Shown: positions 1-6,483 of the stretch, in pieces
Layout: every line of letters begins with the position of its first letter
Position numbering within the stretch: position 1 is the first letter of the stretch
NCBI GenBank assembly: GCA_016650185.1
Contig: JAENWE010000292.1
Span: forward strand, 1-7,798
Origin: Vicinamibacteria bacterium
GTDB lineage: Bacteria > Acidobacteriota > Vicinamibacteria > Fen-336 > JAGNNV01
Direction: 5' to 3'
DNA: 7,798 bases
The notes under the pieces: model-generated
The model's database searches: none
The model's input: only the letters and a program-made list of their open reading frames with translations
Told to the model about the DNA's origin: nothing
Program-made: the position numbers and the translations under genes

Positions 1-53
1 ACGGCAAGAGCCGAAAGGACCCACCAGAGAGCGGGGGCAGGGTGCCCAGTCAT
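1..53 (-). CDS. Start of an unidentified gene after tamB, signal-peptide-like (possible TamA/Omp85 partner), partial
   Basis: An ATG at 53-51 overlaps the TGA stop of the TamB-family gene (52-50) in an ATGA arrangement. The frame stays open to the window edge and gives 17 codons, reading MTGHPAPALWWVLSALA. The stretch ALWWVLSALA is hydrophobic and looks like the core of an export signal, although no basic residue precedes it. An AAGG lies about 14 bases upstream of the ATG, which is far for a ribosome site, so translation may depend on coupling to tamB. TamB-family genes are often next to an Omp85/TamA-type outer-membrane gene, and a secreted product would fit. That identity is inference from context only, because 17 residues cannot place a family. 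The frame could also be a chance opening of 53 bases. Confidence 0.42.
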   Translation of the reverse strand, partial: MTGHPAPALWWVLSALA

Positions 54-3000
54 TTGTCGAGGGTGATCCTTGTTCTCACGTCAATGCCGAAGCCGCCGGG
101 CTGCTCCCAGCTGACCACCAGGGAGAAGCGATTCGAGAGGGAGTATTCGGCGGTGGCCAGTTGGCTGTCGGCGCCGCCGAAGATATTGCGGGAGTAGATG
201 AACTCGATGTTTGAGGTCACTCGTTTCCCCACGCGCAGACGCGAACCACCCGTCCGACTCAGGAGACCTTTGCCGGGGTCGATGGAAAGGCGCGACAGTC
301 CAAACCCCTGGGCCACCCGGCCGGTGACATTGTCGTCCAGCAAAGTGGAGGCGAAGGAACTGAGCCCCCCCGCCCCCAGGGTCTGGAGATCATTCACGGA
401 GCTTCCGACTCTGACCACATCATTCTCATCGCCGCCGGTGAGGAGACTGGCAATCTGCCCGGAGGTAAGCGGCGGATCCGACGTGATCCGGGTGGAGACA
501 CGGTCCAGGGTTCCGTTTGCCTGCAGAGTGAGCCGGTAGTTGCGCAACCGCGTATCCGCCTCGAGGTCAAAGGTCGGGTTGATCTCGCGCGGATTGGAGA
601 AGAGCACAACCCCTTTGCGGACTTCGTAGGTGTTGCCTCCAAAGAAGACCTTGCCCCGCGCCACTTCCAACCGGCCCAGCAACTGAGGTTCGGTCGGCGA
701 TCCGGTGAGAGTGAGATCAGCGCTCGCCAGGACCGAGGCCAGATTATTGTCGAGCCTGAGGGTCCCTGGGGCCTTGATGGCGATATCGAGATGCACGGGC
801 GAGGTCGTGAGGCCGGAGGCGGAGCGAGAAAAACCGGCTCCCTCACTCGATGCGAACAGTTCGGAGGTGATCGCGTAGCGGCGCGTCCAGCTGGCCTTCG
901 ACACCAGAAGCTCGCCGGTGAGCCAATGGGATTCCGTGGTGCCCAGAAGACGAAGGGTGGCGCCGAAGGTCGAGCGGAGCCCCTCGGGATAGCGGAGTCC
1001 GAGATCCGCTCCGGTAAAAGAGAGGTCGAAAGAAGGGGGGCCGGTTCCCCCAAAGCCCGCTTGGCCCGAGACCGAAACCCGGCCCCCGCCGAACCGACCC
1101 TCAAGCCCGGCCACTCGAGCCTGGGTCTCGTTGAAGATGACTCTGCCGTTGAGGCCGTCAAGACCCTGGGGAAAGGTCCGGAGACGAAACGCTCCGTCTT
1201 CGATGTCGACACCACCCGAAACCCGTAGGTCGTTGGCGGAACCCCTGATTTGACTGCGGAGCGTCGCGGAGCCTCCGGCCCGCCAATCTCTGGAAAAACC
1301 GGAGAGAACCCGAAGATCGGCGCGGCCGGTGACAGCAAGATCGTTCTGGTCGTCTCCCTTGAGAGCGAGCCTTCCCGATACGGCCAGGGACGTGCCCTCA
1401 CCCTTAAGGGTGAGCCCCGCGATCTGAATGGCCCCCTTTTCCAAATCGATCACAGAACCGGGATCGGCCTCGATGGCGTATTCGGGAACCGCGATCTTGA
1501 GCGTGCCCTCGCGCACGCGGGCCGTTATCGAATCCGGTTCGAGCAGGGGCCCCTCCACCATCGCGTTCGCGGAAGCGGTGATGACCACGGAGTTTTCAAA
1601 GCGGGATCCCAGGGCTCGAAGCACGGGATCGAGGCGCACGTTCTTGAGCTTGATCTCGAGGCGACTCTGGTGCGGCGCTTTGGCTTCGATCGACCCAGAG
1701 ATATTCGCCTGGAAGCGGGGTCCGTCCGACTGGCCGGTGACGTTCAGCACACCGTCGCCCGACCCTTGGACATCGAGGGCCACGGAGCCGATTCCTTCAT
1801 CCCCGTAGAAGATCCGTTTCGACTCAAGGTGGGCTTGCACCTGAGGCTTCTCGACGGGCCCGCTCAACGTGGCTCGTCCCGTGATGTGTCCGCCAATCAT
1901 CGGGCCCTCGGGATCCTGAAGGCCGAGATCCGCAAGTTCCACTTCCCGAAGATCCACCTCTCCGGCAAAAGCGGTCTCCCCTTCGGCCTGGCTCAGCGTG
2001 CCTTGGACCTGCAGATCCCCACCGCCGAGCACGGCATTGAGCTTCTCAACCCGAAGTGCTTTCCCCTGGAACTCGAGCCCCAGTTCGGCTTTCCGGAAAT
2101 CGAGGCCAAGGGCCCGCCCGGAGTCGGCGGTGAGCCTCGCATGGCCCAAGGGATTGGACCTGCCGCCTAGAAGACGCACATCTCCCGAGATGACGCCTTG
2201 CACGTCCACGGCCGAGTCGACAACGTGGAGCAGATCCTTGGCCGGCCAGTCCTTGATTCTGATGTCGAGATCCATGCCGTCGTCGACACCGGTCGGGCCC
2301 AGTCTTTGGACTCCGCTCAGGTCCACACGCGATGGGCCGCGGATCGCAGTCAAGTGGGCGCTGGTCAGATCCTGGGTGGAGGCTTTGCCCGTCCAGTCGA
2401 CCTCGCCCCAGGAAATGCCCAGGTAGGCGAGATTCTTCCCGTGGAAACGACCAGTGACGACTGGGGACGAAAGGGTGCCGGAGACCTGACCTTGAAGAGT
2501 GCCTTGCCCCGTGGCATCCAGCGGATGAGCATCGGGCGCTCCAAAAGCCACTCTCAGGCGGACACCGAGGTCATCGGTAACCGCCAGATCGTCGCTCGCC
2601 AGTTTCAGCTGCAGGCTTAACCGACGATCAACCTGAATCGAGCCGTCGAGTGTCACCTCGGTCTTCGGCGCTTGCAACTGGACGGCGTTCATGGTCACGA
2701 CGCCAGCGTTCGCGGTGAAGGGAAACGTGCCGGAGAAGGGATCACCCGCCGCCGGATCGGGGGTAAATTGAAGATCGCCCGAACCACTCAGCAAGTTCGC
2801 CGCGCCCGGGGGGAAGGAGAGGTCGATCGGCCCGGAGACCCGGGCCCCGAGATGAGCGGTACCGTAGTCAAAGAGCCAATGCAGGAGGGGCTCGGCCGAG
2901 AGGCTATCGAGCGCGCCCACCACCCGAACCGGGCCCTGCCCAGGCACATCCACGTCAAGGGCTGCTCTGCCGCCCAAGGCCGCGAGCGTCAGATCCTTGA

Positions 3001-3952
3001 GGCGAAGGTCGGAGCCATCGAACGAAAAGCTCGTGGCGAAGGCATCGACCGGGATGGACGCGTACGAGCCGGCCTGCCCCTTCATCTTTCCCGTGAGTTG
3101 CAGTGTCTCGCCCCCGATCGACAGCACCGCCACGGCCTCGGCCACACCCTTGAGATCGAGGCCCGTGCCGACCATCGAACGATCGAAACTTTCCAGGTCA
3201 AAAGGGCCGGAGAGCCGAATCTGGCCCTCTGGCTCTTTGCGAAGATCCACGTCGCCCGAAAGGGACAGATTCGTGCGCGCCGAGATGAAGGCTCCTTTGT
3301 CGATGTGCAGAGTCGAATCGGCGAACCGGAGGGCAAGCTCGAAGCGCGCATCCTCAGCGGGCAGGGAGCCGAAGCGCATGGGTCCGGGACCAGCGCTCAT
3401 GGATCCTTCGAGGACACTTTTCGGGTCGGCGGCGAGCGAGGCCTCGAATTTCGGCCAGACGATCTCCAACGGAATCTGCTGATCGTTCAGGAACAACTCG
3501 CCTTTTTGCACCACCAGGTTCCCAATCGAAACCTCGCGGGAAGGGGGACCTCCGGCGGCGGATAGTCGAGGCATGTCCGTGGAGCCGTCCGGAAAGACCT
3601 GAACCGAGATCTGAGGTCGCTCGAGCTCGAAGGCCCGGAGGAGTATCCGCGAAGTGAAGAGCGATCGGAAGGACAGAGCCAGTCGGACGCGGGGGGCCGA
3701 GAAGCTCGGTCTTTTGGATCCTGGGAGCCCGGCGATGACCACGTCTCGCAGCTCAACCACGCGCCTCGGGAGATCGACCGAAAGGGCCCCCACGGTGACG
3801 GTCCGGTTGAGGGCCTCGGCGAGCCGGCGTTCCACCTGGGTCCTCAGGACCTTCTCGCCGAACAGCGCGAGGACGGTCAAAGCCACGAGCCCGATGACGG
3901 CGAAGGCCGCGAGGCTGATCCTGCTGAAGCGGGCGAACTTTCGAATCAACAT
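50..3952 (-). CDS. tamB: TamB-family translocation/assembly module protein (AsmA-like, TamB C-terminal domain)
   Basis: A 1300-residue inner-membrane-anchored periplasmic protein of the TamB/AsmA-like superfamily. Family members bridge the periplasm and are linked to outer-membrane protein assembly and to phospholipid transport to the outer membrane. Visible features: a short basic N-terminus, one membrane segment at about residues 12-32 (signal anchor), an AsmA-like start with the RRLAEALNRTVTVG type of sequence at about 42-56, then some 1000 residues of repetitive beta-rich sequence as expected for a hydrophobic-groove beta-taco. The diagnostic TamB C-terminal domain follows: GGNTYEV near 1105, SNPREINPTFDLEAD near 1119-1133, and DPPLTSGQIASLLTGG near 1159-1174. 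The protein ends in beta-strand-like sequence. Length is close to E. coli TamB (about 1260). A TAG codon directly precedes the ATG in frame, so no longer start exists; I see no good ribosome site before it. It lies 55 bases after the biotin carrier gene and is probably cotranscribed. Family assignment is secure; the cargo is unknown. Confidence 0.93.
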   Translation of the reverse strand: MLIRKFARFSRISLAAFAVIGLVALTVLALFGEKVLRTQVERRLAEALNRTVTVGALSVDLPRRVVELRDVVIAGLPGSKRPSFSAPRVRLALSFRSLFTSRILLRAFELERPQISVQVFPDGSTDMPRLSAAGGPPSREVSIGNLVVQKGELFLNDQQIPLEIVWPKFEASLAADPKSVLEGSMSAGPGPMRFGSLPAEDARFELALRFADSTLHIDKGAFISARTNLSLSGDVDLRKEPEGQIRLSGPFDLESFDRSMVGTGLDLKGVAEAVAVLSIGGETLQLTGKMKGQAGSYASIPVDAFATSFSFDGSDLRLKDLTLAALGGRAALDVDVPGQGPVRVVGALDSLSAEPLLHWLFDYGTAHLGARVSGPIDLSFPPGAANLLSGSGDLQFTPDPAAGDPFSGTFPFTANAGVVTMNAVQLQAPKTEVTLDGSIQVDRRLSLQLKLASDDLAVTDDLGVRLRVAFGAPDAHPLDATGQGTLQGQVSGTLSSPVVTGRFHGKNLAYLGISWGEVDWTGKASTQDLTSAHLTAIRGPSRVDLSGVQRLGPTGVDDGMDLDIRIKDWPAKDLLHVVDSAVDVQGVISGDVRLLGGRSNPLGHARLTADSGRALGLDFRKAELGLEFQGKALRVEKLNAVLGGGDLQVQGTLSQAEGETAFAGEVDLREVELADLGLQDPEGPMIGGHITGRATLSGPVEKPQVQAHLESKRIFYGDEGIGSVALDVQGSGDGVLNVTGQSDGPRFQANISGSIEAKAPHQSRLEIKLKNVRLDPVLRALGSRFENSVVITASANAMVEGPLLEPDSITARVREGTLKIAVPEYAIEADPGSVIDLEKGAIQIAGLTLKGEGTSLAVSGRLALKGDDQNDLAVTGRADLRVLSGFSRDWRAGGSATLRSQIRGSANDLRVSGGVDIEDGAFRLRTFPQGLDGLNGRVIFNETQARVAGLEGRFGGGRVSVSGQAGFGGTGPPSFDLSFTGADLGLRYPEGLRSTFGATLRLLGTTESHWLTGELLVSKASWTRRYAITSELFASSEGAGFSRSASGLTTSPVHLDIAIKAPGTLRLDNNLASVLASADLTLTGSPTEPQLLGRLEVARGKVFFGGNTYEVRKGVVLFSNPREINPTFDLEADTRLRNYRLTLQANGTLDRVSTRITSDPPLTSGQIASLLTGGDENDVVRVGSSVNDLQTLGAGGLSSFASTLLDDNVTGRVAQGFGLSRLSIDPGKGLLSRTGGSRLRVGKRVTSNIEFIYSRNIFGGADSQLATAEYSLSNRFSLVVSWEQPGGFGIDVRTRITLDK

Positions 3953-4007
3953 CTACATGATCGCAAAGGAAGCCCCTTGCTCTCCATTCGGGTCCTTAGA
4001 AGGGATC

Positions 4008-4499
4008 TCAGCCTATGACGAGAAGGAGGGCGCCCATCTCCACGGCCTGCCCCTCTTGTACCTTGATCTCCTGAACCTTGCCCGCCTTGTTGGCTTTGAG
4101 TTCGTTTTCCATCTTCATGGCCTCCATAACGAGAACGCCGTGGCCCGCCTCGACGGATTCGCCCTCACGGACCAGAACCTTGACGATTTTCCCGGGCATG
4201 GGTGCCGTGAGTTTGAGCGGACCGTGGTGCGTGGCCCGGCCCAGAACCGCGCCCTTCACCGCATCCTTGATCTCAACGTCAAACCGGTCGCCGCGCATCA
4301 GAACCGCGAAGCCTTCGGCCGTCTTCTCGATGCCGACATCGTGAGAAACCCCGTCGACGAGGACTGACAGGTAGTGGTTTCCGGCCCTCACCAGATCGAG
4401 TTCGAGCATCTTTTCACCGATGGTCACGCGATAGGCACCGTGGTTTTCGCGAACTTCGACTCGAGCGGTCTGTCCCGCCGTGGTGGCATCAAAGAGCAA
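4008..4499 (-). CDS. Biotin carboxyl carrier protein of an acyl-CoA carboxylase, with N-terminal BT-like domain
   Basis: A 163-residue carrier that takes carboxybiotin from the biotin carboxylase to a carboxyltransferase. The C-terminal half is a biotinyl domain: APMPG at residues 99-103, then VMEAMKMEN at 124-132 with Lys129 in the AMKM motif as the biotinylation site, then a terminal GQAVEMGALLLVIG. Residues about 10-80 are beta-rich (YRVTIG, YLSVLVDGVSHDV, FAVLMRGDRFDVEI). They resemble the BT domain that joins biotin carboxylase to carrier in propionyl-CoA and methylcrotonyl-CoA carboxylase alpha subunits, not the Pro/Ala-rich linker of E. coli AccB. The likely start is TTG at 4499, with a weak AGG 6 bases and a GGAG about 15 bases upstream; no in-frame ATG is available before residue 31. 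It lies 27 bases behind the carboxylase gene and in the same frame. The substrate (acetyl-, propionyl- or another acyl-CoA) cannot be read from this subunit. Confidence 0.88.
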   Translation of the reverse strand: MLFDATTAGQTARVEVRENHGAYRVTIGEKMLELDLVRAGNHYLSVLVDGVSHDVGIEKTAEGFAVLMRGDRFDVEIKDAVKGAVLGRATHHGPLKLTAPMPGKIVKVLVREGESVEAGHGVLVMEAMKMENELKANKAGKVQEIKVQEGQAVEMGALLLVIG

Positions 4500-4526
4500 G
4501 GAACACCTCGGAGGCTCCGCGATCCA

Positions 4527-6041
4527 TCAGAGCCTGGTCACCGAATCGCGATGGCCCAGCCGCCACCACAAGGATGAAGAGGACGTTTCCGAACCCGAAG
4601 CCACCGGGGTCCGGCGGCGGGCTCGATACGCGACCACCGCAGCCACCGCCATCGCGATCTCAGTGGGGCGGACCCTTTCGTCCTTCTCCGCCTGCAGCCT
4701 GCTCACGAAGCCCGTGTCGAAGTCGCCCTCGATGAATCGGCGATCCCGGAGCGCCCGGTCGAAAAAGGGCAGAGTGGTCTTGATCCCGGTGACTTCGTAC
4801 TCGGACACGGCCCGCAGCATTCGCGCGATCGCGGCTTCGCGGGTTTCGGCGTGGACGACCAGCTTCGAGATCATGGGGTCGTAGAACATCGACACTTCGA
4901 ACCCCTCATAGACGCCCGAATCGTCGCGGACGCCCGGACCTCCGGGCACGCGAAGGGATTCGATCCGTCCGGGGTTCGGGATGAAGTTCGTCTCCGGATC
5001 CTCGGCGCACACCCGGCACTCGATCGCGTGACCGCGCTGGGTCAGATCCTTCTGGGCAAAGGGCAGGGCTTCCCCTTGAGCAATGCGAATCTGCATCTTG
5101 ACCAGGTCCACGCCGGTGACCATTTCGGTGATGGGATGCTCGACCTGAAGGCGGGTATTCATCTCCAGGAAATACGGTTCGCGGTTCTCGTCGACCAGGA
5201 ACTCGAGGGTGCCCGCGTTCACGTAGCCGACCTTCTTGACCAAAGCCACGGCTAGAGATCCCATCCGCTCCCGCAACTCGGGGGTCACGAAAGGCGAGGG
5301 GCTCTCCTCGATGATTTTCTGATGGCGTCTTTGGATGGAGCATTCGCGTTCGAAGAGATGAACCGCGTTCCCATGAGTGTCGGCCAGGACCTGGATCTCG
5401 ATGTGCCGGGGCTTGAGAATCGCCCGCTCGATGTACAGGCTGTCGTCGCCGAAAGCGCTCTTGGCTTCGCTGCGGGCGCGCTGAACGCTTGCCTCGAGCT
5501 CTTCCGGTTTATGAACCAGCCGCAGACCCTTCCCCCCCCCGCCCGCTGCCGCCTTGAGCATCAAGGGGTAGCCGATTCGCGTGGCCTCGCCCAGAATCGC
5601 GGCATGGTCGGCCAGAACGTGAAGGGCGCCGGGGACCACCGGGACGCCCGCAGCCACCGCCACCCGGCGCGCCGCGGTCTTTTCACCCATGGCGGTGATG
5701 GCTTCTTCGGGCGGCCCGATGAACACCACCCCCGCGTCCCGGCAGACCCTGGCAAACGTCGCGTTCTCGGAAAGGAAACCGTAGCCGGGGTGAATGGCTT
5801 CGGCGCCCGAACGCTTCGCCACCTCGAGGATCTTGTCCATCCTCAGATAGGACTCGCTCGATGGAGAGGGCCCGATGAAGTAAGCCTCGTCCGCGTAACG
5901 AACATGGAGCGCCACTCGATCCGCGTCAGAGTAAACGGCAACGGTCCGGATGCCGAGCTCGCGACAGGCCCGCATCACGCGCACCGCGATCTCGCCGCGA
6001 TTGGCGATCAGAACTTTGCTGAATTTTCGAGGGGTCGACAC
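4527..6041 (-). CDS. accC: Biotin carboxylase subunit of an acetyl-/propionyl-CoA-type carboxylase
   Basis: A 504-residue ATP-grasp enzyme that carboxylates protein-bound biotin using ATP and bicarbonate, as part of an acyl-CoA carboxylase. The N-terminal biotin carboxylase domain starts with KVLIANRGEIAVRV (9-22) and IHPGYGFLSEN (83-93). The ATP-grasp part has Lys121 in GEKTAAR, the glycine-rich loop AAAGGGGKG at 164-172, ECSIQRRHQK at 233-242, and EMNTRLQVEH at 293-302 with the catalytic Arg298. The C-terminal carboxylase domain runs to about 447. AccC is usually about 450 residues; the extra 55 include a helical stretch (PTEIAMAVAAVVAYRARRR) and end with SLWWRLG, resembling the start of the linker in PCC/MCC alpha subunits. 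That suggests an acyl-CoA carboxylase rather than the AccABCD enzyme. The start is GTG at 6041; an in-frame TAG 12 bases upstream excludes a longer protein. There is no ribosome site before it, but a TAGAAT lies 9 bases upstream, so a leaderless transcript is possible. It heads the minus-strand group. Confidence 0.94.
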   Translation of the reverse strand: MSTPRKFSKVLIANRGEIAVRVMRACRELGIRTVAVYSDADRVALHVRYADEAYFIGPSPSSESYLRMDKILEVAKRSGAEAIHPGYGFLSENATFARVCRDAGVVFIGPPEEAITAMGEKTAARRVAVAAGVPVVPGALHVLADHAAILGEATRIGYPLMLKAAAGGGGKGLRLVHKPEELEASVQRARSEAKSAFGDDSLYIERAILKPRHIEIQVLADTHGNAVHLFERECSIQRRHQKIIEESPSPFVTPELRERMGSLAVALVKKVGYVNAGTLEFLVDENREPYFLEMNTRLQVEHPITEMVTGVDLVKMQIRIAQGEALPFAQKDLTQRGHAIECRVCAEDPETNFIPNPGRIESLRVPGGPGVRDDSGVYEGFEVSMFYDPMISKLVVHAETREAAIARMLRAVSEYEVTGIKTTLPFFDRALRDRRFIEGDFDTGFVSRLQAEKDERVRPTEIAMAVAAVVAYRARRRTPVASGSETSSSSLWWRLGHRDSVTRL

Positions 6042-6050
6042 GGGGTGACG

Positions 6051-6056
6051 ATTCTA
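6051..6056 (-). promoter_or_regulatory. Possible -10 box of a leaderless accC promoter
   Basis: On the minus strand this reads TAGAAT, five of six matches to the bacterial -10 consensus, and ends 9 bases before the accC GTG. Transcription would begin at or within a few bases of the start codon, which would explain why no Shine-Dalgarno sequence is present. No convincing -35 hexamer lies 16-18 bases further upstream (CTTCTG or CCTTCT). That spacer contains one arm of the 9-base inverted repeat. The call rests on one hexamer and the absent ribosome site. Confidence 0.3.
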
Positions 6057-6063
6057 GTAGTTC

Positions 6064-6118
6064 AGGGTACGACAGAAGGCGGCTTGCCAGGATCGGCGTC
6101 GTTGTGACATCGTACCCT
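6064..6118. repeat. Perfect 9-base inverted repeat in the divergent promoter region
   Basis: AGGGTACGA at 6064-6072 is matched exactly by its reverse complement TCGTACCCT at 6110-6118, with 37 bases between. Pairing does not extend on either side. The left arm falls in the spacer of the putative minus-strand promoter; the right arm lies just upstream of the lysine riboswitch, where the plus-strand transcript should begin. It could be a pair of oppositely oriented sites for one regulator, a shared promoter element, or the base of a hairpin at the 5' end of the leader RNA. A TTGCCA at 6084-6089 resembles a plus-strand -35 box, but no good -10 box follows at the right distance. A 9-base match in about 440 bases could also be chance. 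Confidence 0.4.
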
Positions 6119-6121
6119 TCG

Positions 6122-6303
6122 CCCGATGGAGGAGCGGTCCCCATCAGTAGTCCTTCTGACGATGCTGACGCCGGATGAAGGAGGACGAAAGGGGAGGATC
6201 GCCGAAGGGATGAAGGCCCGACAGCGCTTTCATTCTTGGACGTGAGGGGAGAAGACCCCGCGGCTGCTGCGGCCTCAACGAAGGGGTCGTGGAGTGCCTG
6301 AGG
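6122..6303 (+). promoter_or_regulatory. Lysine riboswitch (L box) aptamer upstream of asd-lysC
   Basis: The RNA matches the lysine riboswitch core from end to end. At the 5' side are GATGG then AGGAGC (6130-6135) and AGTA (6146-6149). P2 is closed by GTCC (6150-6153) with GGAC (6183-6186); its tip is CTGACG/CGCCGG around loop ATGCTGA (6162-6168). The signature junction AAAGGGGAGGATCGCCGAAG lies at 6188-6207. P3 is GGATGAAGG (6208-6216) with CTTTCATTC (6227-6235), followed by TTGG. P4 is GGGG (6246-6249) with CCCC (6256-6259). P5 is a 10-bp helix, 6267-6276 with 6283-6292, counting G-U pairs. GGAGTGCC closes the core. Loop L2 TGCTG (6163-6167) can pair with L3 CAGCG (6222-6226), the kissing interaction of this class. 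P1 is poor: GG/CC and CC/GG flank three non-canonical positions. Lysine binding is expected to lower expression of the downstream asd-lysC genes. Recognition rests on the remembered B. subtilis lysC leader and family core. Confidence 0.88.
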
Positions 6304-6334
6304 AACAATCGTCGCCGCGTTCTTTTTTCGGCGA
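6259..6334 (+). promoter_or_regulatory. Possible attenuator: alternative GC helices around a T-run
   Basis: CGCGGC at 6259-6264, at the P4/P5 junction of the riboswitch, can pair perfectly with GCCGCG at 6314-6319. That helix is followed at once by the T-rich run 6320-6328 (TTCTTTTTT), giving a terminator-like layout that would cost part of P4. The competing helix TCGCCG (6312-6317) with CGGCGA (6329-6334) uses the same bases and holds the T-run in its loop. The two are mutually exclusive, as expected of a switch. The long interior (49 bases, including P5) makes the terminator reading uncertain. Confidence 0.25.
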
Positions 6335-6339
6335 GAGGA

Positions 6340-6400
6340 GTGGACCTGCACCAGTCCACCGTTGTTTCGACGATGGACTCCTGAGAGCGGAGTTCAACGG
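6340..6400 (+). promoter_or_regulatory. Leader RNA hairpins covering the ribosome site of a small leader ORF
   Basis: Two structures lie between the aptamer and asd. The first is GTGGAC (6340-6345) with GTCCAC (6354-6359), loop 8 bases. The second is nested: an outer helix CCGTTG (6359-6364) with CAACGG (6395-6400) and an inner helix GACTCC (6376-6381) with GGAGTT (6389-6394) closing a 7-base loop. The GGAG of the inner helix is the ribosome site for the 26-codon ORF at 6403, so this helix would hide it. The two structures compete for base 6359. Probably part of the riboswitch expression platform; the role is inference. Confidence 0.4.
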
Positions 6401-6402
6401 AA

Positions 6403-6483
6403 ATGAGACAAGACGCGATGTTCCTTCAGCAAGCCGCCCGCGCGACACCGGCCTCGCCCTCTGGATCGAGGTCGAGGTCATGA
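6403..6483 (+). CDS. Possible 26-residue leader peptide overlapping the asd start
   Basis: An ATG at 6403 opens 26 codons and stops with a TGA at 6481-6483 that overlaps the asd ATG (6480-6482) as ATGA. A GGAG at 6389-6392 lies 10 bases before the ATG; a second in-frame ATG lies at 6418. The product begins MRQDAMFLQQ and ends in a Ser/Arg-rich tail. It has no lysine, threonine or methionine run, so it is not a classical attenuation peptide. Ribosomes on this ORF would traverse and open the helix covering the asd ribosome site and stop on the asd start codon, allowing coupled translation. The ORF is short and open frames are frequent in GC-rich DNA, so it may be chance. Confidence 0.25.
   Translation: MRQDAMFLQQAARATPASPSGSRSRS
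6449..6479 (+). promoter_or_regulatory. Helix sequestering the asd Shine-Dalgarno sequence
   Basis: The asd start is preceded by a tandem repeat of GAGGTC (6468-6473 and 6474-6479); the first GAGG, 8 bases from the ATG, is the better-placed ribosome site. CGGCCTCG at 6449-6456 pairs with CGAGGTCG at 6467-6474 over 8 bp with one G-U. Its last seven bases (GGCCTCG, 6450-6456) can instead pair with CGAGGTC at 6473-6479. Either register hides a ribosome site, so this is a plausible translation-level off-state for the lysine riboswitch. The two registers are a direct consequence of the tandem repeat. Confidence 0.42.

Noticed and set aside
394..1401. Minus-strand open frame (335 codons) inside tamB in another frame
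   Set aside because: Overlaps the conserved C-terminal TamB domain; its Ser/Arg/Pro-rich product is typical of an out-of-frame GC-rich shadow.
1250..2170. Long plus-strand open frame (306 codons) opposite tamB
   Set aside because: It is a frame shadow of the GC-rich tamB gene; the product is charged, repetitive and lacks any recognisable domain, while the minus strand encodes a clear TamB protein.
2672..3565. Plus-strand open frame (297 codons) opposite tamB
   Set aside because: Antisense shadow with low-complexity Arg/Gly/Glu composition and no ribosome site.
3953..4007. Possible promoter or terminator between the biotin carrier and tamB genes
   Set aside because: No hairpin with a T-run and no convincing -35/-10 pair; a 13-codon open frame there has no support.
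4524..4529. Programmed recoding of the TGA between carboxylase and carrier (TGATGG)
   Set aside because: No SECIS-like hairpin was seen next to it, the base after TGA is T rather than the C of leaky contexts, and separate carrier proteins are known; kept only as a minor alternative in the split-subunit finding.
5322..6107. Plus-strand open frame (261 codons) opposite accC
   Set aside because: Shadow of the highly conserved biotin carboxylase domain; no family features.
6294..6479. N-terminal extension of asd by 62 codons from a GTG at 6294
   Set aside because: The family N-terminus begins at MTRIPVTILG (6480), a ribosome site precedes that ATG, and the extension covers riboswitch and leader RNA.
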